64,000 nt of DNA from NCBI GenBank assembly GCA_037976565.1, contig CP137686.1, positions 4,134,019-4,198,018 on the forward strand, given 5' to 3'. Positions 44,601 to 49,630 of the stretch are shown here, in pieces (position 1 is the stretch's first letter; each line of letters opens with the position of its first letter). The position numbers and the translations under genes are program-made. Below the pieces are notes generated by a model. The model did no database searches, was not told where the DNA came from, and saw nothing but the letters and a program-made list of their open reading frames with translations. This DNA comes from Mesocentrotus franciscanus. Taxonomy: Eukaryota > Echinodermata > Echinoidea > Camarodonta > Strongylocentrotidae.

Positions 44601-46254
44601 TTAAAACCAACTTAATAGCAGGGTGGACTTCTCCTTTGACTTCAAACCGGACCAAACACTAGGGCCGTTGCATAAAACTTACCATTGATGGTAACTTTGC
44701 CATCAATGGCAACTACCATGGTAACAGGGCTCAACAGCCAATCAAAATCAAGGTTTCCATGGTAGTTACCATTGACGGCAAAGTTACCATCAATGGTAAG
44801 TTTTGTGCAACAGGCCCAGGTCTTTATTTTACCCTGAATCTACTCTACAACCCAATTGCAACCCTAAACCTGACGCTATCCCTTTGACCTTATAAAGCCT
44901 AGAGCAATCGTCGCAGGAGCAAATGTCGGGTCACCTATTCTTGGGTTATACAGTTAACAACAGAATTATTCATACCCCCTTGTAAATTCAATGTTTTTTG
45001 TGCTTTTCGTAACTCTAGAAGGAAAGATGGACTGGTTGAATTAGATCCTTTGTTGAATACTTTTAGATGTAAGCTTTAAAATTCCACATTCTCAAGAAAC
45101 GTACATCAGGACAAATGAATTTTTCACCTACTTTGAAAAATTATAAACCTTAGTAAGGGTATGAATAATTTGACTGTTAATTGTATAAGGTACAATATAT
45201 CACCGATTAATTGATAATGCTGATAAAATGACAGTTTTCATTAAAGAAACCATTCTGTGCACATAACATTTGAAATTTATGTAAACAAGTATCCAACGAA
45301 TGTTGGCATCCCCTTTAGAGCTGTTATGAATAATTCTATTGATTTACAGAATGTTGATTCATTGAAAATGCTTAGGTCACACAAATGCATTGAGCCAACG
45401 CGTTTCCATTTCAATGTGAAAACCGGAGAAACGAGCTGACATTGATCCGGAAATGCATGATTTCAAATTGGAGCCGAAGTGGCATCGATATAGCTACACT
45501 GCGTTTCCCATGCATTTTAGGGAAAACGGATCGACAACGCAAAGGCCTGAGAAAATTTTGGACATGTTCAAACTTTAAATTTCCCACTGCGTTTTCCACA
45601 TTATTTCTCTACATCGAACCGGCATTGACACGACAGCGAAGTGACATTGATATTAAAACGCATACTTCGACCCAAGAATGCATTGTAGGGTAGAAACGCA
45701 TGGGAAACGCATGCATTTCAAAAATTGAGAAACGAACTGGCAGCGAAATGAAAAGGTTTCGGTGTGTCCTAGGCATAAGATCATTCATTCAGCATACCCT
45801 TGTGCATGTCAATGAGGATCTAATATACTGTACATGTATGCTGTCATCATTTTCTTGTTTGTTCACCTATCTCCTAATGTATTAAAATTTCATGAATGCT
45901 TTCTGGACAGAATTCTTGCTCTCGATAACTATTTTTAAAGTCTCATTCTCAGGTATTTTTTCACTCTTGGTAACAGGGAAGATTCATAAATTTATCTATA
46001 ATTGGAGAGTTGAGCCTTTATGAAATTAAACTCATGGAAACAATTGGTATTCGTCTTAACTAAATAGTTTGTTGATTTATATCAGACTACTAACCAAGAT
46101 TTGTTGTTGGACTGCACATGTTTTAATAGAAAACCTTTGAAAATCAAACTCTTTGTTCATTAGCCTCTTGTTTTTGCATGTCTTAATCTTCTTTTCCTAC
46201 AGACACAAATCCTGTAGTGAGAGTGATAATGACATTGGGACCAAGACTGTTTGA
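20667..46254 (+). CDS. TMCO3: TMCO3-like CPA2 cation/proton antiporter with N-terminal coiled coil (14 exons)
   Basis: Joined exons give about 734 residues (after allowing for a 2-base lesion in exon 2), close in order and length to vertebrate TMCO3 (about 680). Order: signal peptide (1-35), luminal/extracellular coiled coil (about 60-240, with [15 protein letters not shown] and [10 protein letters not shown]), a linker ending [14 protein letters not shown], then a Na+/H+ exchanger domain (about 304-700). Motifs include [44 protein letters not shown] (Asp about 462), [37 protein letters not shown] and [18 protein letters not shown]. The family is predicted to exchange monovalent cations for protons in endomembranes; substrate and location are not shown by sequence. 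Exons: 20667-21101, 22461-22671, 24063-24131, 28912-29103, 30255-30383, 30909-31001, 31696-31894, 32671-32862, 35049-35185, 35629-35779, 37080-37159, 38119-38268, 38905-39017, 46203-46254. The last exon is the least certain. Confidence 0.93.
21468..21530 (+). repeat. MITE family H, partial copy
   Basis: Contains AAAGACCACCTGCCTATAAA and ends TACAGGTTTCACT, as in the fuller copies at 25606-25804 and 51531-51707. In TMCO3-like intron 1. Confidence 0.6.
22218..22420 (+). mobile_element. MITE family A, copy 1 (~200 bp)
   Basis: Ends AAAGCCCCACTGCACTA and TAGTGCAGAAGGGCTTTAA, inverted repeats; the left TTAA has become CTAA. Copies at 29954-30148 and 47979-48173. It ends 40 bp before exon 2. Confidence 0.8.
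22461..22671 (+). CDS. TMCO3: TMCO3-like exon 2 with an apparent 2-base frameshift
   Basis: Acceptor CATCACAG|GGCAAT, donor TTTCAG|GTTTGT. Entering in phase 0 it reads [21 protein letters not shown], then fails: the expected E-A-T-L reads only if two bases are supplied after CGA at 22523. From 22525 another frame continues as [19 protein letters not shown] through [10 protein letters not shown] and leaves in phase 0. Without correction a TGA follows at 22554. Either a sequence/assembly error or a disabling allele. Confidence 0.85.
23264..23322. repeat. (GAT)n microsatellite in intron 2
   Basis: An almost pure GAT run of about 59 bp. Its complement is the (ATC)n array 190 bp downstream in the same intron. 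Confidence 0.95.
23508..23999. repeat. Long (ATC)n / (CATCAT) microsatellite in intron 2
   Basis: About 490 bp of ATC triplets with occasional CAC, ATT and ACC variants. Repeated ATCACATC phase slips make a short higher-order pattern. Open frames through it (poly-Ser/His/Ile) are artefacts. Confidence 0.97.
24063..24131 (+). CDS. TMCO3: TMCO3-like exon 3
   Basis: Acceptor TTCTACAG|GAGGTA, donor AAAATG|GTGAGT, 23 codons, phase 0 both sides. [20 protein letters not shown] continues the coiled coil and matches the EEHAFD block of TMCO3. Confidence 0.9.
24248..24503. mobile_element. Foldback element, family O (~255 bp)
   Basis: GGCGGTATTCTGAAAATG at the left and CAATGTTTTCAGAATACCGC at the right are inverted repeats. 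It lies in intron 3. Confidence 0.6.
24622..25388. mobile_element. Possible MITE, family N (~765 bp)
   Basis: Left end TAACCCTATATAGCCCGGG and right end TAGGCTATATACTTATAGGG, imperfectly inverted and each beside GGGGGCTTCTAA-like inner repeats (24664 and 25343). A (TA)n run is at 24811-24832. In intron 3. Confidence 0.45.
25606..25804 (+). mobile_element. MITE family H, copy 2 (TA-flanked, mariner-like)
   Basis: TACAATTAAACCTGTTTCAG at the left, ATACAGGTTTCACTGTA at the right; inverted ends with TA edges. The interior repeats AAAGACCACCTG units. Another copy at 51531-51707. Confidence 0.7.
25925..26262 (+). repeat. Repeat family I, copy 1
   Basis: About 340 bp aligning with 26949-27320: shared blocks TTTGTGGTTTGG, AGGGCAAAAAT, TATTGCGTTTGATGC and GCCCAT. 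Ends are not clear. In intron 3. Confidence 0.6.
26466..26645 (-). mobile_element. MITE family C, partial copy
   Basis: Contains TCACAGTGTTGCCAATTTGT and ends ATCAGGGTGGACTTCCCCTT, as at the right half of 16428-16958. Confidence 0.6.
26949..27320 (+). repeat. Repeat family I, copy 2
   Basis: Begins TTTAAAGTGATAGTTAAC; shares ordered blocks with 25925-26262. It contains GGCAACACG and polyA-like stretches, and no coding. Confidence 0.6.
27592..28058. mobile_element. TTAA-flanked MITE, family P (~465 bp)
   Basis: Left TTAAAGGGATAGTTG and right GGTCTATACCTTTAA are imperfect inverted repeats with TTAA at each edge. A (TTAA)n run at about 27913-27931 is inside. Single copy in the window, in intron 3. 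Confidence 0.55.
28260..28911. other. CpG-richer intron 3 segment, no exon seen before exon 4
   Basis: Local clusters of CG dinucleotides with CGCG and palindromes such as GCATGATGCATG around 28370-28580, unlike the AT-rich surroundings. This could be a mobile element or a regulatory segment; neither can be supported further. Confidence 0.3.
28912..29103 (+). CDS. TMCO3: TMCO3-like exon 4 (linker to antiporter)
   Basis: Acceptor CCCTGCAG|GCTAAA, donor ATAAAG|GTAAGA, 64 codons, phase 0. It encodes the end of the coiled coil, a basic VRKRA site and [20 protein letters not shown], strongly conserved in TMCO3. VRKRA is a possible proprotein-convertase site (inference). Confidence 0.92.
29262..29338. 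repeat. (AAT)n microsatellite in intron 4
   Basis: Mostly AAT triplets with a few ATG interruptions. Confidence 0.9.
29700..29927 (+). pseudogene. Decayed tandem copy of exon 5 and its upstream flank
   Basis: At 29862, after TTGACAG, the first ~58 bases of exon 5 are repeated with few changes (reads [15 protein letters not shown]) and then run into intronic sequence with a stop and no donor. The upstream flank is duplicated too: CCACACATACA and CCAGTAACAC blocks recur before the intact exon at 30255. Confidence 0.85.
29954..30148 (+). mobile_element. MITE family A, copy 2 (intact TTAA ends)
   Basis: TTAA-AGCCCCACTGCACTA at the left and TAGTGCAGACAGGCT-TTAA at the right. It sits inside the second unit of the exon 5 tandem duplication, so it inserted after the duplication. 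Confidence 0.85.
30255..30383 (+). CDS. TMCO3: TMCO3-like exon 5 (first antiporter segment)
   Basis: Acceptor TTTGACAG|GATATC, donor ATCAAG|GTAATG, 43 codons, phase 0. A hydrophobic segment ends in [15 protein letters not shown], the conserved FGY..(C/A)G..LGP-like motif opening CPA2 domains. The usual Pro after LG is replaced (GSDG). Confidence 0.92.
30384..30835. repeat. Long (GAT)n microsatellite filling intron 5
   Basis: GAT/GGT triplets begin within four bases of the exon 5 donor and run for about 450 bp, nearly the whole 525 bp intron. Open frames in it (poly-Met or poly-His) are artefacts. Confidence 0.97.
30909..31001 (+). CDS. TMCO3: TMCO3-like exon 6
   Basis: Acceptor ATTGACAG|GCAGTG, donor AAAAAG|GTAAGT, 31 codons, phase 0. 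Contains [11 protein letters not shown] and VGLEFSPEK, the (F/V)GLEFS motif of KefB/CPA2 antiporters. Confidence 0.93.
31512..31660. mobile_element. Foldback MITE family F, copy 1 (~149 bp)
   Basis: GGGCCCCTGTTTCATAAAAC at the left and GTATTGTGAAACAGGGCCC at the right. The interior TAACAATAACTGTTATAAGC block is also found at 37571-37718. It lies 35 bp before exon 7. Confidence 0.75.
31696..31894 (+). CDS. TMCO3: TMCO3-like exon 7
   Basis: Acceptor CTTCCACAG|GTATGG, donor GAGGAAG|GTGAGA, 66 codons plus one base. Two membrane segments ([20 protein letters not shown]) and the conserved [11 protein letters not shown] motif (about residues 420-427), which lines the ion path in CPA transporters by family analogy. 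Confidence 0.93.
32133..32245 (+). pseudogene. Decayed copy A of exon 8
   Basis: CATGATTACAGTCACAACCA continues into CTCCTGGGCATATTGGAAAT, matching exon 8 codons for HDYS...LLGIL.MQ with several substitutions. No acceptor AG is left. Confidence 0.8.
32300..32411 (+). pseudogene. Decayed copy B of exon 8, still open
   Basis: Begins after CTCTCATCGAG. In the phase used by exon 8 it reads [20 protein letters not shown], then [16 protein letters not shown] and a stop TAG (32407-32409). It keeps the QDVQ motif but truncates the exon and has no donor. Confidence 0.85.
32491..32600 (+). pseudogene. Decayed copy C of exon 8
   Basis: A perfect acceptor context (CTCTCATGCAG) and [20 protein letters not shown] are kept. 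The frame is lost after CAGTTATTC, and no donor follows. Confidence 0.85.
32671..32862 (+). CDS. TMCO3: TMCO3-like exon 8
   Basis: Acceptor CTCTCATGCAG|ATGCTG, donor GCATTAG|GTAAAA, 192 bases entering and leaving in phase 1. Contains [20 protein letters not shown], where the buried Asp of QDVQ (about 462) is the probable cation/proton ligand by CPA2 homology. Three decayed copies lie just upstream. Confidence 0.93.
32917..33312 (+). repeat. Segment of intron 8 duplicated at 41889-42265
   Basis: AGAGAAGGTTGAGTTCTGGG, then AAAATGTTCCCTGAAAAGCA and CTTATATGCTA recur in the same order at 41889-42265. A shorter diverged match is at 39030-39145. It ends at MITE D here. Confidence 0.8.
33313..33843 (-). 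mobile_element. MITE family D, copy 2 (reverse)
   Basis: TTAA on both sides and ends AAAGATACTATGTCCC / GGGACATAGTACCTTT. Carries a 79-codon minus-strand frame (33498-33737) starting MKMSLSGKI and containing [19 protein letters not shown]. Confidence 0.85.
33844..35048. other. Rest of intron 8, nothing recognised
   Basis: AT-rich DNA without clear repeats matching elsewhere in the window. The open frame at 33875-34105 has no recognisable domain. Confidence 0.5.
35049..35185 (+). CDS. TMCO3: TMCO3-like exon 9
   Basis: Acceptor CCTACAG|CCATGG, donor CTCATG|GTAAGT. Two bases complete Ala, then [20 protein letters not shown] and [20 protein letters not shown], the GNKE(I/L) loop typical of KefB-like antiporters. 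Confidence 0.92.
35444..35521 (+). pseudogene. Decayed partial copy of exon 10
   Basis: After TTTATAG the sequence ATCATAGACTTGCTAGG mirrors exon 10's ATCACAGACTCGCTAGG. It then skips about 30 bases and resumes with TGAGTACTTT...CATAGAAGAATTAA. The upstream flank GTTTTGAAATCTCACTCGCT also recurs at 35576. Confidence 0.8.
35629..35779 (+). CDS. TMCO3: TMCO3-like exon 10
   Basis: Acceptor CATTTTAG|ATCACA, donor TCTATAG|GTGAGT. Encodes [38 protein letters not shown] and SIG. The [12 protein letters not shown] and EPIRD...FFASIG motifs are strong CPA2 signatures. Confidence 0.94.
35826..36110 (-). repeat. (ATTC)n plus LINE-tail-like sequence in intron 10
   Basis: (ATTC)n at about 35835-35863, followed by TGTGGCAACATTATGTTGAA and A-rich DNA. 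The layout resembles reverse-oriented LINE 3' ends elsewhere here. Confidence 0.4.
36203..36505 (+). mobile_element. tRNA-derived SINE (~300 bp) with A and B boxes
   Basis: The head (36206-36277) looks like a tRNA: GTCGTGG at the start pairs with CCACGAC at the end (7 bp), A box TGGTCGAGTGG, B box GGTTCGAGTCC. The anticodon arm does not pair well, so this is not a working tRNA gene. The D-loop and T-arm spacing recall tRNA-Arg. A tRNA-unrelated body follows, then GCGCTATACAAGAACTGAAC and (ATT)n. In intron 10. Confidence 0.85.
37080..37159 (+). CDS. TMCO3: TMCO3-like exon 11
   Basis: Acceptor TTTCTCAG|GCCTTC, donor TTAAAG|GTAAGC. Encodes (G)[26 protein letters not shown], the [15 protein letters not shown] motif nearly identical across TMCO3 proteins. 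Confidence 0.94.
37171..37548 (+). mobile_element. MITE family B, copy 4, eleven bases after an exon donor
   Basis: TTAAAGGCATCGTTTAAC to TTACCCAATCCCTTTAA, both TTAA present. It begins 11 bases after the exon 11 donor GT (37160). Confidence 0.85.
37571..37718. mobile_element. Foldback MITE family F, copy 2 (~148 bp)
   Basis: GGGCCCTGTTTCATAAAACT at the left, AAACAGGGCCC at the right; the interior matches 31512-31660. Confidence 0.75.
38119..38268 (+). CDS. TMCO3: TMCO3-like exon 12
   Basis: Acceptor CTTCTAG|TTTTTG, donor AGAGAG|GTAAAA, 50 codons, phase 0. Encodes a membrane helix and [18 protein letters not shown], the (Q)VSEFSFVL signature of the C-terminal CPA2 core. Confidence 0.94.
38438..38500 (+). 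pseudogene. Decayed partial copy of exon 13
   Basis: TTAATTCTAAGTATCACAAT, then CTTGAGTCTACCC...GGCACCTATTTTGTAAAGGA follows the intact exon's [18 protein letters not shown] codons with about ten changes. No acceptor is kept, and the copy stops before the C-terminal codons. Confidence 0.8.
38630..38900. repeat. Long (CT)n/(CCT)n polypyrimidine tract ending at the exon 13 acceptor
   Basis: About 270 bases of almost pure C and T on the + strand ending a few bases before ATAG|GTTTAC. All long open frames in it are low-complexity artefacts. Confidence 0.97.
38905..39017 (+). CDS. TMCO3: TMCO3-like exon 13 (last membrane helix)
   Basis: Acceptor TCTATAG|GTTTAC, donor TAGCCAG|GTGGGT. Encodes [20 protein letters not shown] then a basic, Cys/Arg-rich cytosolic tail. 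If not spliced at 39018 the frame reads on to TAG at 39094-39096 through sequence that belongs to a repeat, so splicing is preferred. Confidence 0.88.
39030..39145 (+). repeat. Diverged third copy of the intron 8 duplicated segment
   Basis: AAGAGAAGAGAAAACAATTT then GTGAGC, GGAAGAATATCA and CTCTCCAAAT follow the order at 32917 and 41889 with many changes. Confidence 0.5.
39194..39837. mobile_element. TA-flanked MITE, family K (~645 bp)
   Basis: TACCGTAAATCTCTGTGTAT at the left and ATACACAGAGATTTACGGTA at the right, perfect terminal inverted repeats. Inner GGTGCGTCTTATA(C/G)ACAGG motifs repeat near both ends. Mariner-like by TA edges (inference). Confidence 0.8.
39999..40203. repeat. 72-bp tandem repeat, three units
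   Basis: Units start at 39999, 40071 and 40143 (TAATCTCTT) and contain AAGCTTTAAACCCTATATAA. The first two differ by a few bases; the third is cut short. Confidence 0.9.
40393..41028. mobile_element. Foldback element, family M, carrying a LINE coding fragment
   Basis: Terminal inverted repeats of about 75 bp: CTATTGGGTGGTATTCTTG at the left, CGAGAATACCACCCATTGG at the right. The inner arm ACTTTAGTCCATGGTTTAAT is also inverted. An outer pair ATAACCCATTGGCTAC / GTAGTCAATGGGTTAT extends the symmetry to about 40350-41062. A minus-strand frame at 40531-40863 lies within. Confidence 0.8.
40531..40863 (-). pseudogene. LINE C-terminal coding fragment inside the foldback element
   Basis: Reads [20 protein letters not shown]...[11 protein letters not shown], the C-terminal block common after the RT domain of RTE-like LINEs and LINE-derived host proteins. 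Only about 110 codons are present, so it is a captured fragment. Confidence 0.7.
41145..41472. mobile_element. Foldback element, family L (~328 bp)
   Basis: TTAGGCCTGTCGTCATCAGC and its near complement GCTGATGAGGATAGGCCTTA. AGTTTGCCAAATAACCCGCT is paired with AGTGGGTTATTTGGCAAACT. Confidence 0.8.
41889..42265 (+). repeat. Second copy of the intron 8 segment
   Basis: Closely matches 32917-33312 (GAGAAGGTTGAGTTCTGGG through TTTCACAATGCAATCGCATG). It lacks the adjoining MITE D. Confidence 0.8.
42445..42500 (+). other. Exon-like orphan segment in intron 13
   Basis: 56 bases bounded by ...TCTAATTAAAG and CTTACAG|GTTTGT. In one frame it reads [18 protein letters not shown], a membrane-helix-like segment. 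In the phase left by exon 13 it would stop at once (AGA TAA). It could be an alternative or relict exon, or chance. Confidence 0.25.
43288..43813 (+). mobile_element. MITE family C variant, copy 5
   Basis: TTTAAAGGGAAATCCAACC at the left and GGTTGGATTTCCCTTCAAA at the right, inverted ends; inner CACAATCCAAATTGCCAATT as in other C copies. A sister copy is at 57262-57552. Confidence 0.7.
43926..44638 (+). mobile_element. MITE family C, copy 4, with a nested SINE
   Basis: TTAAAGGGGAAGTCCACCCT at the left and GCAGGGTGGACTTCTCCTTT at the right. The left arm is interrupted after TAAGTTG by unrelated DNA at 43958-44133. Confidence 0.75.
43958..44133 (+). mobile_element. Short SINE-like insertion with (CA)n tail
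   Basis: Contains a B-box-like GCAGGTTCGAAACT and the block CGGATGGTGACGTTAAAGGT, then CGGTCCC; ends in (AC)n. It interrupts MITE C. The tRNA head is incomplete, so the SINE assignment is tentative. Confidence 0.55.
44662..44818. mobile_element. Foldback MITE family F-like, copy 3
   Basis: GGGCCGTTGCATAAAACTTA and TAAGTTTTGTGCAACAGGCC are inverted ends. Inner TACCATTGATGGTAA / TTACCATCAATGGTA motifs make a strong hairpin. Confidence 0.75.
44949..45185 (+). mobile_element. MITE family G, copy 2
   Basis: TACAGTTAACAACAGAATTA at the left, AATAATTTGACTGTTAATTG at the right; similar to 8021-8241 and 52576-52846. Confidence 0.7.
45369..45778. mobile_element. Possible foldback element (~410 bp)
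   Basis: GCTTAGGTCACAC near 45369 and GTGTGTCCTAGGC near 45763 are imperfectly inverted. The interior has repeated AACGCATG, GCGTTTCC and CATTGAT words. Confidence 0.4.
46203..46254 (+). CDS. TMCO3: Probable TMCO3-like terminal exon 14
   Basis: Strong acceptor TTTTCCTACAG|ACACAA. In the phase left by exon 13 it adds [17 protein letters not shown] and stops at TGA (46252-46254). The polar, basic/serine-rich tail is similar in kind to the short tail of vertebrate TMCO3, but the exon is inferred from splice phase only. An alternative end is read-through of exon 13 to 39096. Confidence 0.5.
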
Positions 46255-46900
46255 CATTGGATCCAAGTCTACCTGAAGCATTGTGATTGAAGCCCGTGGC
46301 TCTATGTGATTGAGATTGCAAAGCTATGTGAGCTTGAAATTGGGACCAAGGCTATCTGAGACTCCACCGTGGACCAAGTCTGCCTGAAATATGTGATTAA
46401 AGCCTAATACTACTTGTACTTGTGGTTAAAATTAGGTCCAAATTTATATCATCTTGACATGAGACCCAGGCTGTCTGAGATGTATCATGTGCTTGAAGCC
46501 TAAAACTAGCTGTGATGTAGATTGGGACTTGTGCTATGTGAGCTTGAAATCGGGACCAGGTCTGTCCGAGACTCACTTTTGTACCTAGTGTGCTTGAAAT
46601 ATGTGATGGGTGCATGAGACCATCTGAAATTGGAGACTGATGTGGGACCAAGTCTGCTTCAGATGAGGACCAGGTCAGCTTGATACACAATTAAGTGGAA
46701 GAATGCCTGAGATTGGATAAATAGGGGGAGACAAAGTGTGACCTGGTGAGACTGGAACCAAAACTGCTTGAGATTGGGATTGGCACTATTTTGAGATTTG
46801 AACCTATACTGAGTTTGGGACCTTGTCTTTAGGACCTACTTTATATTGAAATTGGGACCTAGACTAAGATTTGGACCTAGATTGAGATTCGGACTAGTCT
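46230..46900. repeat. Degenerate tandem repeat in the probable 3' UTR
   Basis: Variants of TTGGGACCAAG and CTGTCTGAGA recur many times, with a looser unit near 210 bp (for example GCTATGTGAGCTTGAAAT at about 46322 and 46531). No ORF is maintained. Confidence 0.6.
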
Positions 46901-47004
46901 GTCTCAGAGTACACTGTAAGACCAAGTCTATCTGAGTCTTGAGGTTTGGCCCAGAAGATGAAATCAACATGAAGAATTATTTCATGACAACATTTAACAG
47001 AACA

Positions 47005-47164
47005 GGGGGGCATTTCATCAACATTTGTCCACCGACAACTGTCGGGGCCGACTAAATTTGACCAATCAGAGGCCTGGAAAATAGTCGGTGACAATAAAAT
47101 TGTCGGTGAAAATGATATTAGTCGGTGAAAACCACCGACTAATTGTTTCATGAAACGCCCCCCT
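47005..47164. mobile_element. Foldback MITE family F-like, copy 4
   Basis: GGGGGGCATTTCATCAACA at the left and TTTCATGAAACGCCCCC at the right; the interior contains several GTCGGTG/CACCGAC words that can pair. Confidence 0.65.
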
Positions 47165-47883
47165 GGGTATAGCTTGAGCAGACATCTGCATCACCGGAAG
47201 TATGATGTATTTAACATCAAATATTGCTCAGAGGGTGCTTTGTACAATAGCCTAGAATATTTTTTGTACTGTGTAGCTTTGATGATCCTCCGTAGGTTTG
47301 ATTGATAAGGTTCATAGATATTAATCCAAAGATATTTCAGGGGCATTATTGGTCTTATATATTATCAAATCATGTGGAACTCATTTCTCCATCAGTATTG
47401 ATATAGAAAACAGCCATTAGTTTGATGCCGGGGAATATCCTTTTAACTGATTCTAATGTAAGTACCATACAATTTAAAGTTGTGCAGGTACACCTTCGCG
47501 TTGTGTCAAATGTTACGATGATGTTGTTTATGTTTTGCGTGTATACCCTGTGCATTGTAACATACAAATTAACTTACATTCAATTGTAAAAGTATATTGA
47601 TTCTGCAATCTTACTGCAATGAATTGTATCTTAATGTGCATTGTTTCTATCTGTAACACAATAGTCATAGTAAATTAGTATTTATCGTAAAGTTATGATT
47701 GATTGAAGGATATACAATTCATTGAAAGAGAAATTGTTATAATAGAGGGTCCTGTATTGGTTGTTAGTATAGTGACTTAAGATAGGAGCTTGATATCCAA
47801 ATTAGGCTACAAGTAATGATAATAGATGTATGAGGTTAGTGTGGTATGAACACAACACTAACCCAATGACTAGGAAAGGCTGG

Positions 47884-47889
47884 AATAAA
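47884..47889 (+). promoter_or_regulatory. Possible polyadenylation signal for the TMCO3-like gene
   Basis: An AATAAA about 1.6 kb after the proposed stop. Another is at 48920-48925. Which one is used cannot be told from sequence. Confidence 0.25.
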
Positions 47890-47978
47890 TATAAAACTCG
47901 CCCATCCAGTGTTTCTTATCCCTAAGTGCATGGTTTAATCCGCTTTCTATTTGTGCCAATACCTAAGACTGAGCTGTC

Positions 47979-48173
47979 TTAAAGCCTGTCTGCACTAGTT
48001 TGGCTAGGAGGGATTACACCTCCCTGCGTGGTCACTGACAGGTGGTTATCTCATCAAATCAGCTCTCATTTAACATAAGAAAAAGGGGATCATGGGGACC
48101 AACGGGTACCGCTTAGGCATTGTTTGCTATATAGAGGGCGCAAGTAGCTACAAGTAGTGCAGACAGGCTTTAA
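47979..48173 (-). mobile_element. MITE family A, copy 3 (reverse, perfect ends)
   Basis: TTAA-AGCCTGTCTGCACTA and TAGTGCAGACAGGCT-TTAA, perfect 15-base inverted repeats with duplicated TTAA. Confidence 0.88.
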
Positions 48174-49090
48174 GACTGAGTTGTGCAGCTCCTTTATTGA
48201 ATGGTAGCATAAAAAGAAAAAAAGAAATAAATAAAAGATGAAAAAGAGAAAGGGAAAATTATCAGGAAAAGAAAATGATAAAGAGTGTTTGCACCCCCTT
48301 CCGCTAAACAGTGCCATTGTTTAATTCTCATTTCATCCACGTGGTAAGACAGATGCCCCACTCCCCTCCCCTCCCTTCGAAAACTGGCCCCATGGTATTA
48401 TATTACTTATATTTTGCATATCATTTTTCCCCCTATTACCTAAGGAGACAGGTCAATAAAATATTTTTTGAAGAAAATGTAAAATGTATCATTATTTGTA
48501 AATCCTTAGCAAAACTATAAGTGAAGTTCATCTTTCTGCCTGTTTAGAAAAGTGTGCTAGTTTCAGGCTATATTTTGTGCTTTCAGTTGTAAATAGATAA
48601 CTAAATATATAGAAAGTTAGTTATATCTTAAACCTTTTTATTTGATTTTTATTTATACATGTACATGTAAGTCTAGAGGACAAAATCGTATTTATTTGCT
48701 GCCTTTTCTAGAAAATGCTAAAAATTTGCTCATATTTCATCTAATGGGTCCCTTAAGATTATTAAAAGATTTATTTGTGTGTTTGAAATATATGAAATTG
48801 CATCCTTCTGAAAATCTTAGTACCTTTCTAACACATTTGGACATTTTTGATCAATTTCTTTGCATAATATTTGTGGGTCTGAGTAGAGTTGAGTCCAGAT
48901 GATTGTATGCCAATTAGAAAATAAAGGTTCACCATCGTTTCATACTTGGACTATTTTGTTATGGATCAATTAACATGTTAACAATTTGAAAATCAATAGG
49001 GTGGATTCACAATTAACAGAGACAAGAAATTGTACAAAAACATGAGAATTAGTTTTGTACTCATTGTAGCGACGTTTCAAAAATGACATG
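48174..49090. other. No gene recognised
   Basis: AT-rich DNA. The open frame at 48642-48902 has no recognisable domain. An AATAAA lies at 48920. Confidence 0.4.
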
Positions 49091-49630
49091 TTTAAAGGGA
49101 AATTACACCCTGATTAAATTTGTGTATAATGAAGTGAAAGGAGAAAAAACAATGAGAGAAATACATGTAGATCTGTGAACATTTGAAGGGAATCTGATAA
49201 AATATCACAGTTTAAAGTTATAGTCGATCAAATGCAAATTGGCAACTTTGTGATCTATTTTCCAGCATCTCTCCCATTTGCTATGTATGAAAAAATCATT
49301 AGTTCCTTGGTTTTTGATGAAGAAATAGATCTATTTCTAAAAGATGTTGTATTCAAACGTATGTGCAATGATTATACATGTGTATCTAGGTTGTAGGATA
49401 ATTTTTTTAATTTTTTATAGAGAAATGAAAATTTATGAATTTTATTAGTAATAAACATGAAAAAGTTTTTCAAGGAATGTCACAGAATTGCCAATTTGCA
49501 TTTGATCAATTCCTAATTTAAAACAGTACTTCAAATTGGCTTTTCCACTAAATTTCCTTCATCCGTTTCTATGATTATCCTGCTTTTATTACAACCAGCT
49601 TATTAAATAGCAGGTGGACTTCCGTTCTTA
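49091..49630 (+). mobile_element. MITE family C, copy 6 (diverged)
   Basis: TTTAAAGGGAAATTACACCC at the left and GCAGGTGGACTTCCGTTCTT at the right; inner AAATTGGCAACTTTGTGA and ACAGAATTGCCAATTTG arms are inverted. Confidence 0.65.
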
